NCBI RefSeq assembly: GCF_009363155.1
Contig: NZ_CP045302.1
Location: forward strand, 4,013,001 to 4,077,000
Direction: 5' to 3'
DNA from: Azotobacter salinestris
Lineage (GTDB): Bacteria > Pseudomonadota > Gammaproteobacteria > Pseudomonadales > Pseudomonadaceae
DNA: 64,000 bases
This document shows, in pieces, positions 17,195-27,955 of the stretch (positions within the stretch are counted from its first letter, which is position 1; each line of letters begins with the position of its first letter). The position numbers were made by a program, and so were the translations under genes. The notes below the pieces were generated by a model that searched no databases, had not been told where the DNA came from, and saw only the letters and a program-made list of their open reading frames with translations.

Positions 17195-17950
17195 ATGGAT
17201 AAATACAAGACCGCTGCTCCTGCTGTGGTGCCGCGCCATGTCGCCATCATCATGGATGGCAACAACCGCTGGGCGAAGAAGCGCCTGCTGCCCGGCATTG
17301 CCGGGCACAAGGCGGGAGTCGATGCGGTGCGCGCAGTGATCGAGGTGTGCGTCGAGGCGGGGGTCGAGGTGCTGACCCTGTTCGCCTTCTCCAGCGAGAA
17401 CTGGCAGCGTCCGGCCGCCGAGGTCAGCGCCCTGATGGAGCTGTTCCTGGCGGCCCTGCGGCGCGAGGCGAAGCGCCTCGGCGAGAACGGCGTCTGCCTG
17501 CGCATCATTGGCGATCGCTCGCGCTTCAGCTCCGAATTGCAGGCTGCCATGCGCGAGGCGGAACTGCAGACTGCCGGACAAACGGGCCTGCTTCTGCAGG
17601 TCGCCGCCAACTACGGCGGGCAATGGGACATCGCCCAGGCTGCACAGCGTCTGGCGCGCGAGGTTCAGGTCGGCCATCTGCAGCCGGACGACATCACTCC
17701 GCAGCTCCTGCAGAGCTGTCTGTCGACCGGCGACCAGCCGCTGCCGGACCTGTGCATTCGCACCGGGGGAGACCATCGCATCAGCAACTTTCTGCTCTGG
17801 CAGCTGGCCTATGCCGAGTTGTACTTCACCGATCAATACTGGCCAGACTTCAAGCAGGACGCCATGCGTCAGGCATTGGCCGACTTCGCTTCCCGTCAGC
17901 GCCGCTTCGGCAAGACCAGCGAACAGGTGGAAGCAGAGGCACGAACCTGA
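17195..17950 (+). CDS. uppS: Undecaprenyl diphosphate synthase (cis-prenyltransferase)
   Basis: A 251-residue enzyme that adds isoprene units to farnesyl diphosphate to make the C55 lipid carrier for peptidoglycan and O-antigen. The diphosphate-binding motif IIMDGNNRWAKKR (Asp at about 21) and the C-terminal DLCIRTGGDHRISNFLLWQL are conserved. Its stop shares a base with the cdsA start, so translation is coupled. Confidence 0.97.
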   Translation: MDKYKTAAPAVVPRHVAIIMDGNNRWAKKRLLPGIAGHKAGVDAVRAVIEVCVEAGVEVLTLFAFSSENWQRPAAEVSALMELFLAALRREAKRLGENGVCLRIIGDRSRFSSELQAAMREAELQTAGQTGLLLQVAANYGGQWDIAQAAQRLAREVQVGHLQPDDITPQLLQSCLSTGDQPLPDLCIRTGGDHRISNFLLWQLAYAELYFTDQYWPDFKQDAMRQALADFASRQRRFGKTSEQVEAEART

Positions 17951-18753
17951 TGCTCAAGCAACGAATCCTCACGGCGCTGGTGCTGCTGCCCCTCGCTCTG
18001 GCCGGTTTCTTCCTGCTCGAGGGCGGAGTCTTCGCGCTGTTCATCGGTGCGGTGGTCACTCTCGGCGGCTGGGAATGGGCGCGGCTCGCCGGCTTCGCCG
18101 GGCAACTGGTCCGGCTGGGCTTCGCCGCGGCGATCGCCGCGCTGCTGCTCCTTCTCTATTGGTTGCCGGTGCTGGCGGCCGGGGTCATGGTGCTCGGCAT
18201 CCTCTGGTGGCTGCTGGCCGTGCCGCTGGTCCTGAGCTACCCGCAGAGCAGTCATTGCTGGGCAGGTAGGGAGAGGCGGCTGGCAATCGGTCTGCTGATT
18301 CTTCTGCCGGCCTGGCAAGGTCTGCTGTTACTCAAACAGTGGACGCTGGGCAATCAGCTGATTCTGGCGGTGATGGCGCTGGTCTGGACCGCGGATATCG
18401 GCGCCTATTTCGTCGGCCGGGCCTTCGGGCGACGCAAGCTGGCGCCGCAGGTCAGTCCCGGCAAGAGCTGGGAGGGGGTGGCTGGTGGCCTGCTCGCCTG
18501 CCTGGTACTCACCGTCGCCGTCGGGCTGTTTCGCGGCTGGCTGGCGGGCGAGTTGGTGCTGGCCCTGGCCGGCACGACCCTGGTGGTACTGATCTCGGTG
18601 GTCGGCGATCTGACCGAGAGCATGTTCAAGCGCCACGCCGGCCTCAAGGACAGCAGCAATCTCCTGCCTGGACATGGGGGGGTGCTGGATCGTATCGACA
18701 GCCTGACCGCGGCCATCCCCATGTTCGTCATCATGCTCTGGTTCGCGGGTTAG
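17950..18753 (+). CDS. cdsA: Phosphatidate cytidylyltransferase
   Basis: A 267-residue integral membrane enzyme that makes CDP-diacylglycerol for all phospholipids. Seven or so hydrophobic segments are visible. The family signature SxxKR..KD..N..PGHGG..DR.D is present as [14 protein letters not shown], then [14 protein letters not shown] at about residues 217-245. The segment [13 protein letters not shown] is also typical. The ATG at 17950 overlaps the uppS stop by one base. Confidence 0.95.
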   Translation: MLKQRILTALVLLPLALAGFFLLEGGVFALFIGAVVTLGGWEWARLAGFAGQLVRLGFAAAIAALLLLLYWLPVLAAGVMVLGILWWLLAVPLVLSYPQSSHCWAGRERRLAIGLLILLPAWQGLLLLKQWTLGNQLILAVMALVWTADIGAYFVGRAFGRRKLAPQVSPGKSWEGVAGGLLACLVLTVAVGLFRGWLAGELVLALAGTTLVVLISVVGDLTESMFKRHAGLKDSSNLLPGHGGVLDRIDSLTAAIPMFVIMLWFAG

Positions 18754-18761
18754 GGGGTATT

Positions 18762-19949
18762 TTGAAGCCGCAGCAGATAACCGTGCTAGGTGCCACCGGC
18801 TCCATCGGCCTGAGCACCCTGGATGTGATTGCCCGTCATCCCGAGCGTTACCGGGCCTTCGCGCTGACAGGGTTTGCCCGCCTGGAGGAGTTGCGCGTCC
18901 TCTGCCTGCGTTTTGCTCCCCGCTATGCCGTGGTGCCCGAGGAGGGGGCGGCTCGCCGGCTTGAGGACGAGCTGCGCGCTGCCGGACTGACCACCCGGGT
19001 ACTGGCCGGCGGCGAGGGGTTGTGCGAGGTGGCGGCCCATCCCGAGGTGGATGCGGTGATGGCGGCGATCGTCGGTGCTGCCGGACTGCGTCCCACGCTG
19101 GCGGCGGTGGAGGCGGGCAAGAAGGTTCTACTGGCCAACAAGGAGGCGCTGGTGATGTCCGGCGCCCTGTTCATGCAGGCGGTACGCCGCAGTGGTGCGC
19201 AATTGCTGCCGATCGATAGCGAGCATAATGCCATCTTTCAGTGCCTGCCCGCCGCCTATGGGAACGGCCTGTCGGCGGTCGGAGTGCGTCGCATCCTGCT
19301 GACTGCCTCTGGTGGGCCGTTCCGGGAAACCCCTGCAGTCGAACTGGCCGAAGTGACGCCGGCGCAGGCCTGTGCCCATCCCAACTGGTCGATGGGGCGG
19401 AAGATCTCCGTGGATTCGGCCAGCATGATGAACAAGGGGCTGGAGCTGATCGAGGCCTGTTGGCTGTTCGATGCGCGTCCCGCGCAGGTCGAGGTGGTGG
19501 TTCACCCCCAGAGCGTGATTCATTCCCTGGTCGATTACGTCGATGGCTCGGTGCTGGCGCAGCTGGGCAATCCGGATATGCGCACGCCGATCGCCCATGC
19601 GCTGGCCTGGCCCGAGCGAATCGATTCCGGCGTCGCGCCCCTGGACTTGTTCGCCATCGCCCGTCTGGACTTCCAGGCGCCCGACCATGCGCGCTTTCCC
19701 TGTCTGCGCCTGGCCCGGGAGGCGGCCGAGGCCGGCAGCAGCGCGCCGGCCATGCTCAATGCCGCCAACGAGGTGGCCGTGGCGGCCTTCCTCGACGGGC
19801 GCGTCCGCTTTCCGGAAATCGCGAGTATCATCGAGGAAGTCTTGCAGGGCGAACCGATCGTAACCATCGACGACCTCGAGACCGTGCTGCACGTCGATGG
19901 CCAGGCCCGGGCGCGGGCCGAGGCCTGGCTGCGGCGTCACGATCGCTGA
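18762..19949 (+). CDS. dxr: 1-deoxy-D-xylulose 5-phosphate reductoisomerase
   Basis: A 395-residue NADPH-dependent enzyme, the first committed step of the MEP isoprenoid pathway (IspD and IspF are in this window too). The N-terminal nucleotide motif [15 protein letters not shown] starts at residue 8, and the metal and substrate residues lie in [15 protein letters not shown] and [19 protein letters not shown]. The start is a TTG at 18762 preceded by AGGGGG. No ATG fits, and [15 protein letters not shown] is the natural N-terminus. It lies eight bases after cdsA. Confidence 0.95.
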   Translation: MKPQQITVLGATGSIGLSTLDVIARHPERYRAFALTGFARLEELRVLCLRFAPRYAVVPEEGAARRLEDELRAAGLTTRVLAGGEGLCEVAAHPEVDAVMAAIVGAAGLRPTLAAVEAGKKVLLANKEALVMSGALFMQAVRRSGAQLLPIDSEHNAIFQCLPAAYGNGLSAVGVRRILLTASGGPFRETPAVELAEVTPAQACAHPNWSMGRKISVDSASMMNKGLELIEACWLFDARPAQVEVVVHPQSVIHSLVDYVDGSVLAQLGNPDMRTPIAHALAWPERIDSGVAPLDLFAIARLDFQAPDHARFPCLRLAREAAEAGSSAPAMLNAANEVAVAAFLDGRVRFPEIASIIEEVLQGEPIVTIDDLETVLHVDGQARARAEAWLRRHDR

Positions 19950-20142
19950 GCTTGGCTGACGGGCCCGGCCGGCGAGCATTCTTCTGCTGTGCCATGCCGG
20001 GGCTGGCCGGCCAGTAACAAAGGTGGCGCATGGCGAAGGGGCGAGCACGTCTCTTCCGGCAGGGGGCGGAGTCGCCAGCCTGTTCCGGAGCCTACACCAC
20101 GACTTGCGTCTGGCGTCACGATCGCCGGACCGGAGGAGTTCA

Positions 20143-21495
20143 ATGAGCGCTCTGTATATGATCATCGGCACTCTGGTCGCGCTCGGGGTGCTGGTCACCT
20201 TCCACGAGTTCGGCCACTTCTGGGTTGCCCGTCGCTGCGGAGTCAAGGTGCTGCGCTTTTCCGTCGGCTTCGGTGCGCCCTTGCTGCGCTGGCATGATCG
20301 ACAGGGAACCGAGTTCGTGATCGCCGCGATTCCCCTGGGTGGTTACGTCAAGATGCTCGACGAGCGCGAGGGCGAGGTTCCTCCGGCGTTGCTCGAGCAA
20401 ACCTTCAATCGCCAGGGCGTCCGTCGGCGCATCGCCATCGTGGCGGCTGGTCCCGTCGCCAACTTCCTTCTCGCCCTGCTGTTCTTCTGGGTGCTGGCCA
20501 TGCTCGGCAGCCAGCAGCTGCGTCCGGTCATCGGTGCCGTGGAGGCAGGCAGCGTGGCGGCGGCTGCAGGGCTGCAGGCTGGCGAGGAGGTCCTCGCCGT
20601 GGATGGCGAGGAGGCGACCGACTGGGCGGCGGTCAACCTGCAGATGGTGCGGCGCCTGGGGGAGAGCGGCACGCTCGAGATCACCGTGCGCGAATCGGGT
20701 TCCAGTGTGGCTGCCCAGCGTCATCTGGTTATCAAGAACTGGCTCAGGGGTGTCGAGGACCCCGATCCCATAGCGAGTCTCGGCATTCGCCCGTGGCGGC
20801 CTGCACTGCCGCCGGTACTGGCGCGGCTGGATCCGAAGGGGCCGGCGCAGGCGGCCGGCCTGCAGGAGGGTGACCGCCTGCTTGCGCTCGACGGGGTGCC
20901 TCTGGAGGATTGGCAGCAAGTCGTCGATCGGGTGCGCGCCCGTCCCGGTGCCCGCGTCGTCTTCCTGTTCGAGCGGGACAGGCAGCGCGTCGAGCTGCCG
21001 GTCGAGCTGGCGGCGCGTGGTGAAGGCGAAGCGCGCAGCGGCTATCTCGGGGCCGGGGTGGAGCCGGTCGGATGGCCGCCGGAAATGGTCCGTGAAGTCC
21101 GTCACGATCCCTTGGAAGCGGTCGGCGAGGCCCTCCGGCGGACCTGGAACATGAGCGCTCTTACCCTTGATTCTCTGAGAAAAATGCTCTTTGGCGAGCT
21201 CTCGGTAAAAAACTTGAGCGGGCCGATAACCATTGCTAAAGTGGCGGGCGCTTCAGCCCAGTCAGGGGTGGGAGACTTCCTGAATTTTCTCGCCTATCTG
21301 AGCATAAGCTTGGGGGTGCTCAATTTGCTGCCGATTCCAGTGCTCGATGGCGGGCACCTGCTTTTCTATTTCGTCGAGTGGGTCCGGGGGCGCCCCTTGT
21401 CGGAACGAGTCCAGGCTTGGGGAATGCAGATTGGGATCAGCCTTGTCGTTGGGGTCATGCTGTTGGCTTTGGTCAATGATCTAAGTCGCTTGTGA
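20143..21495 (+). CDS. rseP: Site-2 intramembrane zinc metalloprotease
   Basis: A 450-residue inner-membrane protease that cuts the anti-sigma factor (RseA/MucA) to release the envelope-stress sigma factor; in Azotobacter and Pseudomonas this also governs alginate. The zinc site HEFGH lies in the first membrane segment (residues 21-25). The second motif LNLLPIPVLDGGHL is near residue 395, and two PDZ domains lie between. ATG 20143 has CGGAGGAG eight bases upstream; the longer frame upstream is not family-like. It ends 72 bases before bamA, with a terminator-like hairpin between. Confidence 0.95.
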   Translation: MSALYMIIGTLVALGVLVTFHEFGHFWVARRCGVKVLRFSVGFGAPLLRWHDRQGTEFVIAAIPLGGYVKMLDEREGEVPPALLEQTFNRQGVRRRIAIVAAGPVANFLLALLFFWVLAMLGSQQLRPVIGAVEAGSVAAAAGLQAGEEVLAVDGEEATDWAAVNLQMVRRLGESGTLEITVRESGSSVAAQRHLVIKNWLRGVEDPDPIASLGIRPWRPALPPVLARLDPKGPAQAAGLQEGDRLLALDGVPLEDWQQVVDRVRARPGARVVFLFERDRQRVELPVELAARGEGEARSGYLGAGVEPVGWPPEMVREVRHDPLEAVGEALRRTWNMSALTLDSLRKMLFGELSVKNLSGPITIAKVAGASAQSGVGDFLNFLAYLSISLGVLNLLPIPVLDGGHLLFYFVEWVRGRPLSERVQAWGMQIGISLVVGVMLLALVNDLSRL

Positions 21496-21512
21496 CGCAT
21501 TGCCGAGTTTCG

Positions 21513-21538
21513 AAACTGCCGCGTTTCGCGGCGGTTTC
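21513..21538 (+). terminator. Hairpin between rseP and bamA
   Basis: AAACTGCCGCG pairs with CGCGGCGGTTT (one mismatch) around TTT/TTC, followed by CTTTATT. It probably limits readthrough from rseP into bamA rather than fully ending transcription. Confidence 0.6.
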
Positions 21539-21566
21539 TTTATTGTCAGTTGAAAAAAAGGACTTC

Positions 21567-23942
21567 ATGAAACGCCTGCTGCTGCCTGCGGTCCTCGCCG
21601 CCATGATGATCGCCGAGGTTCACGCCGAGTCCTTCACCATCTCCGATATCCGTGTCAATGGTCTGCAGAGGGTTTCCGCCGGTAGCGTATTCAGCGCCTT
21701 GCCGCTCAGCGTTGGCGATCAGGTGGACGACCGGCGCCTCGTGGAGGGTACGCGTGCCCTTTTCAAGACTGGTTTCTTTCAGGATATCCAGCTTGGTCGC
21801 GATGGCAATGTCCTGATCATCACGGTCGTCGAGCGGCCTTCCATTTCCAGTATCGAACTGGAGGGCAACAAGGCTATCAAGTCGGAAGACCTGCTGAACG
21901 GACTGAAGCAGTCCGGCCTGGCCGAAGGCGAGATCTTCCAGCGGGCGACCCTGGAAGGGGTGCGCAACGAGCTCCAGCGCCAGTATGTGGCCCAGGGCCG
22001 CTATTCAGCCTCGATCGAGGCCGAAGTCGTGCCGCAGCCGCGCAACCGGGTAGCGCTGAAAATCAAGATCAACGAAGGTTCGGTCGCCGCCATCCAGCAC
22101 ATCAACGTGGTGGGCAACACGGTCTTTTCGGACGAGACCCTGCTCAGCCTGTTCGAGCTGAAGACCACCAACCTGCTGTCCTTCTTCCGCAACGACGACA
22201 AGTATGCCCGCGAGAAGCTGTCCGGTGACCTGGAGCGTCTGCGCTCCTACTACTTGGATCGTGGCTACATCAACATGGATATCGCCTCCACCCAGGTATC
22301 CATCACGCCGGACAAGCGCCATGTCTACGTCACCGTCAATATCGACGAGGGCGAGAAGTACAGCATCCGCGACGTCAAGCTCACCGGCGACCTGAAGGTG
22401 CCGGCCGAGGAGATCGAGTCCCTGCTGCTGGTCAAGGAGGGGCAGGTGTTCTCCCGCAAGGTGATGACCAGCACCTCCGAGCTGATCACCCGGCGCCTGG
22501 GCAACGAGGGCTATACCTTCGCCAACGTCAATGCCGTGCCCGAGCCCCATGACGAGGACAAGACGGTTTCCGTGACCTTCGTGGTCGATCCGGGCAAGCG
22601 GGCCTATGTCAACCGCATCAACTTCCGCGGCAACACCAAGACCGAGGACGAAGTGCTGCGTCGCGAGATGCGTCAAATGGAAGGCGGCTGGGCCTCGACC
22701 TATCTGATCGACCAGTCGAAGACCCGTCTCGAGCGCCTGGGCTTCTTCAAGGAAGTCAGTGTCCAGACGCCGCAGGTGCCGGGTACCGACGATCAGGTCG
22801 ACGTCAATTTCACGGTCGAGGAGCAGGCTTCCGGCTCCGTCACCGCCAGCGTCGGTTTTGCCCAGAACGCCGGTCTGGTGCTCGGCGGTTCGATCAGCCA
22901 GAACAACTTTCTCGGCAGCGGCAACAAGGTTACCATCGGTCTGACCCGCAGCGAGTACCAGTCCAACTACAATTTCGGCTTCGTCGATCCCTACTGGACC
23001 GAGGATGGCATCAGCCTCGGCTACAACGTGTTCTTCCGGACCACCGACTACGACGATCTGGATGTGGACTATTCCAGCTACTCGGTGGACAGTTTCGGCA
23101 CCGGCGTCAATATCGGCTATCCGATCAGCGAAACCTCGCGCCTGAGCTTCGGTCTCACCGCCCAGCAGGATACCATCGATACCGGAACCTACACGGTCGA
23201 CGAGATCTTCGAGTTCCTCGACGAAGAAGGCGACAATTACCTGAACCTCAAGGCCTCGGCAGGCTGGTCGAAATCGACCCTGAATCGCGGGGTGATGCCT
23301 ACCCGCGGTGCCTCGCAGAGCCTGACGTTCGAAACCACGCTGCCCGGCAGCGATCTGTCGTTCTATAAAATTGATTACAACGCCCAGATGTTCAAGGCGT
23401 TGACGGACGACTACACCCTGCGTTTTCATACCAAGTTCGGCTATGGCGACAGCTTCGGCTCCACGTCGAAGATGCCCTTCTACGAGCACTACTATGCCGG
23501 CGGCTTTTCCTCGATCCGCGGCTTCAAGGACAACACCCTGGGTGCGCGCAGTACGCCGAGCCGGGGCGAGGCGGTAACCGGCAACGAAGGAACCGAGGAG
23601 GATCCGGATCAGGACGAACAGCCGTTCGGCGGCAACGTGCTGATGCTCGGCGGCGTCGAAATGATGTTCCCGATGCCGTTCGTCAAGGATCAGCGTTCGC
23701 TGCGTACCTCCGTATTCTGGGATGTGGGTAACGTGTTCGATACCAACTGCAGTTCCTCGCAGGAGGAGCGTAACGACGAAAGTTGCGATATCGACTTCAG
23801 CAACATGGCCAGCTCCATCGGGCTGGGCGTGACCTGGGTCAGCGGCTTCGGTCCGCTGAGCTTCAGTCTGGCCGTGCCGGTCATGAAGCCTGACGATGCC
23901 GAAACCCAGATATTCCAGTTCTCAATGGGTCAGAGCTTCTAA
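21567..23942 (+). CDS. bamA: Outer-membrane protein assembly factor BamA
   Basis: A 791-residue Omp85 protein, core of the BAM complex that folds beta-barrel proteins into the outer membrane. It has a signal peptide (MKRLLLPAVLAAMMIAEVHA, cleavage at AHA-like EVHA/ES), five POTRA domains (about residues 22-425) and a 16-strand barrel ending in an aromatic residue (QFSMGQSF). The lid-lock motif FSSIRGFKDNTLGAR in loop 6 is present near residue 650. Start 21567 is preferred over the upstream in-frame codon because it gives a proper signal peptide and has AAAAGGA ahead. Confidence 0.97.
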   Translation: MKRLLLPAVLAAMMIAEVHAESFTISDIRVNGLQRVSAGSVFSALPLSVGDQVDDRRLVEGTRALFKTGFFQDIQLGRDGNVLIITVVERPSISSIELEGNKAIKSEDLLNGLKQSGLAEGEIFQRATLEGVRNELQRQYVAQGRYSASIEAEVVPQPRNRVALKIKINEGSVAAIQHINVVGNTVFSDETLLSLFELKTTNLLSFFRNDDKYAREKLSGDLERLRSYYLDRGYINMDIASTQVSITPDKRHVYVTVNIDEGEKYSIRDVKLTGDLKVPAEEIESLLLVKEGQVFSRKVMTSTSELITRRLGNEGYTFANVNAVPEPHDEDKTVSVTFVVDPGKRAYVNRINFRGNTKTEDEVLRREMRQMEGGWASTYLIDQSKTRLERLGFFKEVSVQTPQVPGTDDQVDVNFTVEEQASGSVTASVGFAQNAGLVLGGSISQNNFLGSGNKVTIGLTRSEYQSNYNFGFVDPYWTEDGISLGYNVFFRTTDYDDLDVDYSSYSVDSFGTGVNIGYPISETSRLSFGLTAQQDTIDTGTYTVDEIFEFLDEEGDNYLNLKASAGWSKSTLNRGVMPTRGASQSLTFETTLPGSDLSFYKIDYNAQMFKALTDDYTLRFHTKFGYGDSFGSTSKMPFYEHYYAGGFSSIRGFKDNTLGARSTPSRGEAVTGNEGTEEDPDQDEQPFGGNVLMLGGVEMMFPMPFVKDQRSLRTSVFWDVGNVFDTNCSSSQEERNDESCDIDFSNMASSIGLGVTWVSGFGPLSFSLAVPVMKPDDAETQIFQFSMGQSF

Positions 23943-23986
23943 CGAGTCTGCCCAATCACGTAAATGCTGCAAAGCGGGAGTTCATC

Positions 23987-24490
23987 GTGCGCAAGCTGAC
24001 TCAATGGGTTTTGTTCAGTGCTGCCCTTCTGGCGACACCGGCCTTCGCGGAAATAAAGATTGCCGTGCTCAATTATCAGATGGCCCTGCTCGAGTCCGAT
24101 GCGGCGAAGAAATATGCCGTGGATGCTGAGAAGAAGTTCGGGCCTCAGTTGAACAAGCTGAAAACTTTGGAGAGTGATGCCAAGCGTATCCAGGATCGCC
24201 TGGTGAAAGAGGGTGAGAAGATGCAGACTGCCGAGCGCGAGCGTCTCGAGCTCGAGTTCAAGCAGAAGGCCCGTGACTTCCAGTTCCAGTCCAAGGAGCT
24301 GAACGAGGCCAAGGCAGTCGCCGACCGCGACATGCTCAAGCAGCTCAAGCCCAAGCTGGACAAGGCTGTCGAGGAAGTCATCAAGAAGGGAAGCTACGAC
24401 CTGGTGCTCGAGCAGGGCTCGGTGGTCGAGGTCAAGCCTCAATATGATATCACTCGCCAGGTCATCGAGCGCATGAACCAGATGCGTTGA
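23987..24490 (+). CDS. skp: Periplasmic chaperone Skp/OmpH
   Basis: A 167-residue periplasmic holdase that carries unfolded outer-membrane proteins to BAM. It starts with GTG at 23987 (GGGAG six bases upstream). A signal peptide is visible ([18 protein letters not shown], cut before EIKIAVLN). The rest is a Lys/Glu-rich helical pair, matching the tentacles of the Skp jellyfish fold, and ends with the short beta region [20 protein letters not shown]. It lies between bamA and lpxD as in most gammaproteobacteria; the lpxD start overlaps its stop. Confidence 0.95.
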   Translation: MRKLTQWVLFSAALLATPAFAEIKIAVLNYQMALLESDAAKKYAVDAEKKFGPQLNKLKTLESDAKRIQDRLVKEGEKMQTAERERLELEFKQKARDFQFQSKELNEAKAVADRDMLKQLKPKLDKAVEEVIKKGSYDLVLEQGSVVEVKPQYDITRQVIERMNQMR

Positions 24491-25560
24491 TGATGAGCAT
24501 GCCCGCATTCACTCTCGGCGAGCTGGCCGAGCGCCTCGGCGCCACGTTGCGCGGTGCGGCGGACAGAACCGTCCGCGGGCTTGCCACCCTGGAGGAGGCG
24601 GGCCCGGAGCATCTGAGCTTTCTCGCCAACTCGAAGTACCGCAAGTATCTGGGGAGCACCCGTGCCGGTGCCCTGCTGCTGACCCCGGAGGACGCCGAGT
24701 CCTACGCAGGGGATGCCCTGCTGCTGGGCAATCCCTATCTGGCTTACGCGCAGCTGTCGCATCTGTTCGATCCGAAACCTGCAGCTCCCGCCGGGGTGCA
24801 CGTCACTGCCCTGGTCGCACCGGATGCCAGTATCCATCCGACGGCCAGCATCGGCGCCTACGCGGTGATCGAGGCCGAGGCGCGGATCGAGGCGGGGGTC
24901 ACGGTCGGTGCCCACTGTTTCATCGGCGCCCGCAGCCTGATCGGCGAGGGTGGCTGGCTGGCCCCGCGGGTGACGCTCTACCACGACGTGCGGATCGGCC
25001 GGCGGGTGGTCATCCAGTCCGGTGCGGTGATCGGCGGAGAAGGGTTCGGATTCGCCAACGAAAAGGGTGTCTGGCGCAAGATCGCCCAGATCGGCGGGGT
25101 GACCATCGGCGACGATGTGGAAATCGGTGCCAATACCACCATCGACCGCGGTGCGTTGGCCGACACCCTGATCGGCAACGGTGTGAAGCTGGATAACCAG
25201 ATCATGATCGCGCACAACGTGCAGATCGGCGATCACACCGCGATGGCCGGCTGCGTCGGTATTTCCGGCAGCACCAAGGTCGGCAGGCACTGCATGATCG
25301 CCGGCGGTGTCGGCATGGTGGGGCATATCGAGGTATGCGACGGGGTGTTCGTCACCGGGATGACCATGGTCACCCGCTCGATTCACGAGCCGGGCGCCTA
25401 TTCCTCCGGCACGGCCATGCAGCCTGCCGCCGAATGGAAGAAGAGTGTCGCCCGCATTCGCCAGCTGGACGATCTGGCGCGGCGCCTGCAACAGATGGAA
25501 AAGCGTCTGACGGCCGTGACCTCCGGCGGAGATGCTACATCAGAGGCTGACCCACTTTGA
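24490..25560 (+). CDS. lpxD: UDP-3-O-acylglucosamine N-acyltransferase
   Basis: A 356-residue cytoplasmic acyltransferase of lipid A synthesis that transfers a 3-hydroxyacyl chain from ACP to the 2-amino group of UDP-3-O-acylglucosamine. It has an N-terminal uridine-binding domain (about 1-100), then a left-handed beta-helix of hexapeptide repeats (about 105-310), with the catalytic His in [14 protein letters not shown] 24490 shares a base with the skp stop. A 37-base gap precedes fabZ. Confidence 0.95.
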   Translation: MMSMPAFTLGELAERLGATLRGAADRTVRGLATLEEAGPEHLSFLANSKYRKYLGSTRAGALLLTPEDAESYAGDALLLGNPYLAYAQLSHLFDPKPAAPAGVHVTALVAPDASIHPTASIGAYAVIEAEARIEAGVTVGAHCFIGARSLIGEGGWLAPRVTLYHDVRIGRRVVIQSGAVIGGEGFGFANEKGVWRKIAQIGGVTIGDDVEIGANTTIDRGALADTLIGNGVKLDNQIMIAHNVQIGDHTAMAGCVGISGSTKVGRHCMIAGGVGMVGHIEVCDGVFVTGMTMVTRSIHEPGAYSSGTAMQPAAEWKKSVARIRQLDDLARRLQQMEKRLTAVTSGGDATSEADPL

Positions 25561-25597
25561 TGTGCGTCCCCAACTTTACCTACAGGCTTCCCTGGAA

Positions 25598-26038
25598 ATG
25601 ATGGACATTAACGAGATTCGCGAATACCTGCCGCACCGCTACCCTTTCCTTCTGGTGGATCGGGTGGTGGACCTTGATGTTGAAGGCCAGCGCATTCGCG
25701 CCTACAAGAATGTCAGCATCAACGAGCCGTTCTTCAACGGCCATTTTCCCCAGCATCCGATCATGCCGGGCGTGCTGATCATCGAGGCAATGGCCCAGGC
25801 TGCCGGTATCCTGGGTTTCAAGATGCTGGACGTGAAGCCTGCCGACGGCACCATCTACTACTTCGTGGGGTCGGACAAGATGCGCTTTCGTCAGCCGGTG
25901 ATGCCGGGCGATCAGCTGATCCTCGAAGCCAGGTTCCTCAGCGCCAAGCGCAGCATCTGGAAGTTCGAGTGCCAGGCCATGGTGGACGACAAGCAGGTCT
26001 GCTCGGGCGAAATCATTTGTGCGGAACGTAAGCTATGA
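25598..26038 (+). CDS. fabZ: 3-hydroxyacyl-[ACP] dehydratase FabZ
   Basis: A 146-residue hot-dog-fold dehydratase of fatty acid elongation; it competes with LpxA/LpxD for 3-hydroxyacyl-ACP. The catalytic His and Glu lie in [20 protein letters not shown]. The start at 25598 gives [17 protein letters not shown], which fits the Pseudomonas FabZ start as I know it; an upstream in-frame ATG overlapping lpxD does not fit. The stop overlaps lpxA by four bases. Confidence 0.97.
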   Translation: MMDINEIREYLPHRYPFLLVDRVVDLDVEGQRIRAYKNVSINEPFFNGHFPQHPIMPGVLIIEAMAQAAGILGFKMLDVKPADGTIYYFVGSDKMRFRQPVMPGDQLILEARFLSAKRSIWKFECQAMVDDKQVCSGEIICAERKL

Positions 26039-26811
26039 GTTTGATTGATCCTCGCGCCATCATTGACCCGACCGCTACCCTGGCGCCCGATGTACGTATC
26101 GGTCCCTGGACCCTGATCGGGCCGAACGTGCATATCGGCGAAGGCACCGAGATCGGACCCCATGTGATCGTCAAGGGACCCACCTGGATCGGCCGGCACA
26201 ACAAGATCTTCCAGTTCTCCACCATTGGCGAGGACACCCCCGACCTGAAATACAAGGGCGAGCCGACCCGGCTGGTGATCGGTGACCACAACGTGATCCG
26301 CGAGGGGGTCACCATCCATCGCGGCACCGTCCAGGACCGTTCGGAGACCACCATCGGCGATCACAACCTGATCATGGCCTATGTGCACATCGGCCATGAC
26401 AGTGTGATGGGCAGTCACTGCATCCTGATCAACAATGCCTCCCTGGCCGGCCATGTGCACGTGGGCGATTGGGCGATCCTCTCCGGCTATACCCTGATCC
26501 ACCAGCATTGTCAGATCGGCGCACACAGCTTCGTCGGCATGGGCAGTGGTGTGTCCAAGGATGTGCCGGCCTTCGTCACCGTTCTCGGCAGCCCGGCCCA
26601 GGCCCGCAGCATGAACTTCGAGGGCATGCGCCGGCGCGGCTTCACGCCCGAGGTGATGAATGCGCTGCGTCGGGCCTACAAGGTGGTCTACCGCCAGGGG
26701 CTGACGGTGGAGCAGGCGCTGGTGGAGTTGGAGGAGGCGGCCGCGCAGTTCCCCGAGGTCGCCCTCTTCCGCGACTCCGTCCGCGCCTCCACCCGCGGCA
26801 TCACCCGCTGA
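26035..26811 (+). CDS. lpxA: UDP-N-acetylglucosamine O-acyltransferase
   Basis: A 258-residue acyltransferase that starts lipid A synthesis by adding a 3-hydroxyacyl group to the 3-OH of UDP-GlcNAc. Hexapeptide repeats run from residue 3 to about 185, with the catalytic His in [12 protein letters not shown], followed by a helical C-terminal domain. The ATG overlaps the fabZ stop (ATGA), so translation is coupled. Confidence 0.97.
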   Translation: MSLIDPRAIIDPTATLAPDVRIGPWTLIGPNVHIGEGTEIGPHVIVKGPTWIGRHNKIFQFSTIGEDTPDLKYKGEPTRLVIGDHNVIREGVTIHRGTVQDRSETTIGDHNLIMAYVHIGHDSVMGSHCILINNASLAGHVHVGDWAILSGYTLIHQHCQIGAHSFVGMGSGVSKDVPAFVTVLGSPAQARSMNFEGMRRRGFTPEVMNALRRAYKVVYRQGLTVEQALVELEEAAAQFPEVALFRDSVRASTRGITR

Positions 26812-26812
26812 G

Positions 26813-27955
26813 ATGGCTAAAATGCTGCGCGTGGCCCTGGTGGCCGGCGAGGCGTCGGGCGACATTCTCGGCGCTAGCCTGATGCAAGCCCTGAAGGCGG
26901 CCCGCCCGGACATCGAGTTCATCGGCATCGGTGGCCCGCGCATGCAGGCTGAGGGCTTGCAGTCGTATTTCCCCATGGAGCGCCTGGCGGTCATGGGCCT
27001 GTTCGAGGTACTCGGCCGCCTCCCCGAGCTGCTGCTGCGCCGCCAGCGGCTGATTCGCACCCTGATTGAAGCCCGGCCCGATGTGTACATCGGCATCGAT
27101 GCGCCGGATTTCAACCTGGGGGTCGAGCTCAGGCTGCGTCGCGCCGGCATTCGTACCGTGCATTATGTCAGTCCGACCGTCTGGGCCTGGCGCCAGAAGC
27201 GCGTGCTGAAGACTCGCCAGGCGTGCGACTTGATGCTCACTCTGTTTCCCTTCGAGGCGCAGTTCTACGAGGCACAGGACGTACCGGTCCGCTTCGTCGG
27301 CCATCCGTTGGCCGATCAAATTCCCCTGCAGACCGATCGCGCCGCCGCCCGCGCCGCGCTGGATCTGACCGCCGGGGAAGCCATCATCGCCCTGCTACCA
27401 GGCAGCCGCGGTGGCGAGTTGGCCCGTCTCGGCCCGCTGTTCCTCAAGGCTGCCGAGCGTCTGCTGGTACTGCATTCCGGGGCGTTGCGCTTCGTGGTGC
27501 CCTGCTCCAGTCCCGAACGGCGCAGGCAGCTTGAGGAGATGCTCAGCCATACCCGCCGCGACCTGCCGGTGATGCTGCTCGACGGTCGCTCCCACGAGGC
27601 GCTGGCTGCTTGCGACGCGGTGCTCATCGCTTCCGGTACCGCGACCCTGGAGGCCCTGCTGTACAAGCGGCCGATGGTCGTGGCCTATCGCCTGGCGCCG
27701 CTGACCTATCAGGTCGCTAGGCACCTAGTGAAGACGCCGTTCTTCTCCCTGCCCAATCTGCTCGCCGGCCGAGCGCTGGTGCCCGAGTTGCTGCAGGATC
27801 GCGCGACTCCCGAGGCGCTGGCCGAGGCCTTGATGCCGCTGCTGGAGATTGGGCGGGAGCAGACCGAGTGCTTCGATGCCATCCATCGCTCGCTGCGCCG
27901 GGATGCCTCGCGCCAGGCGGCCGAGGCGGTGCTCGAGCTGGCGGAGCGCGCCTGA
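26813..27955 (+). CDS. lpxB: Lipid-A-disaccharide synthase
   Basis: A 380-residue GT-B-fold glycosyltransferase (family GT19) that joins UDP-2,3-diacylglucosamine and lipid X. Motifs are [18 protein letters not shown] (near residue 11), [10 protein letters not shown] and [21 protein letters not shown] second ATG at 26822 is an alternative start, three codons in. It follows lpxA by one base and overlaps rnhB by one base. Confidence 0.96.
   Translation: MAKMLRVALVAGEASGDILGASLMQALKAARPDIEFIGIGGPRMQAEGLQSYFPMERLAVMGLFEVLGRLPELLLRRQRLIRTLIEARPDVYIGIDAPDFNLGVELRLRRAGIRTVHYVSPTVWAWRQKRVLKTRQACDLMLTLFPFEAQFYEAQDVPVRFVGHPLADQIPLQTDRAAARAALDLTAGEAIIALLPGSRGGELARLGPLFLKAAERLLVLHSGALRFVVPCSSPERRRQLEEMLSHTRRDLPVMLLDGRSHEALAACDAVLIASGTATLEALLYKRPMVVAYRLAPLTYQVARHLVKTPFFSLPNLLAGRALVPELLQDRATPEALAEALMPLLEIGREQTECFDAIHRSLRRDASRQAAEAVLELAERA

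Noticed and set aside
19950-20142. Short open frames between dxr and rseP
   Set aside because: They lack ribosome sites and resemble out-of-frame extensions of the flanking genes; the real rseP start has a strong site at 20143.
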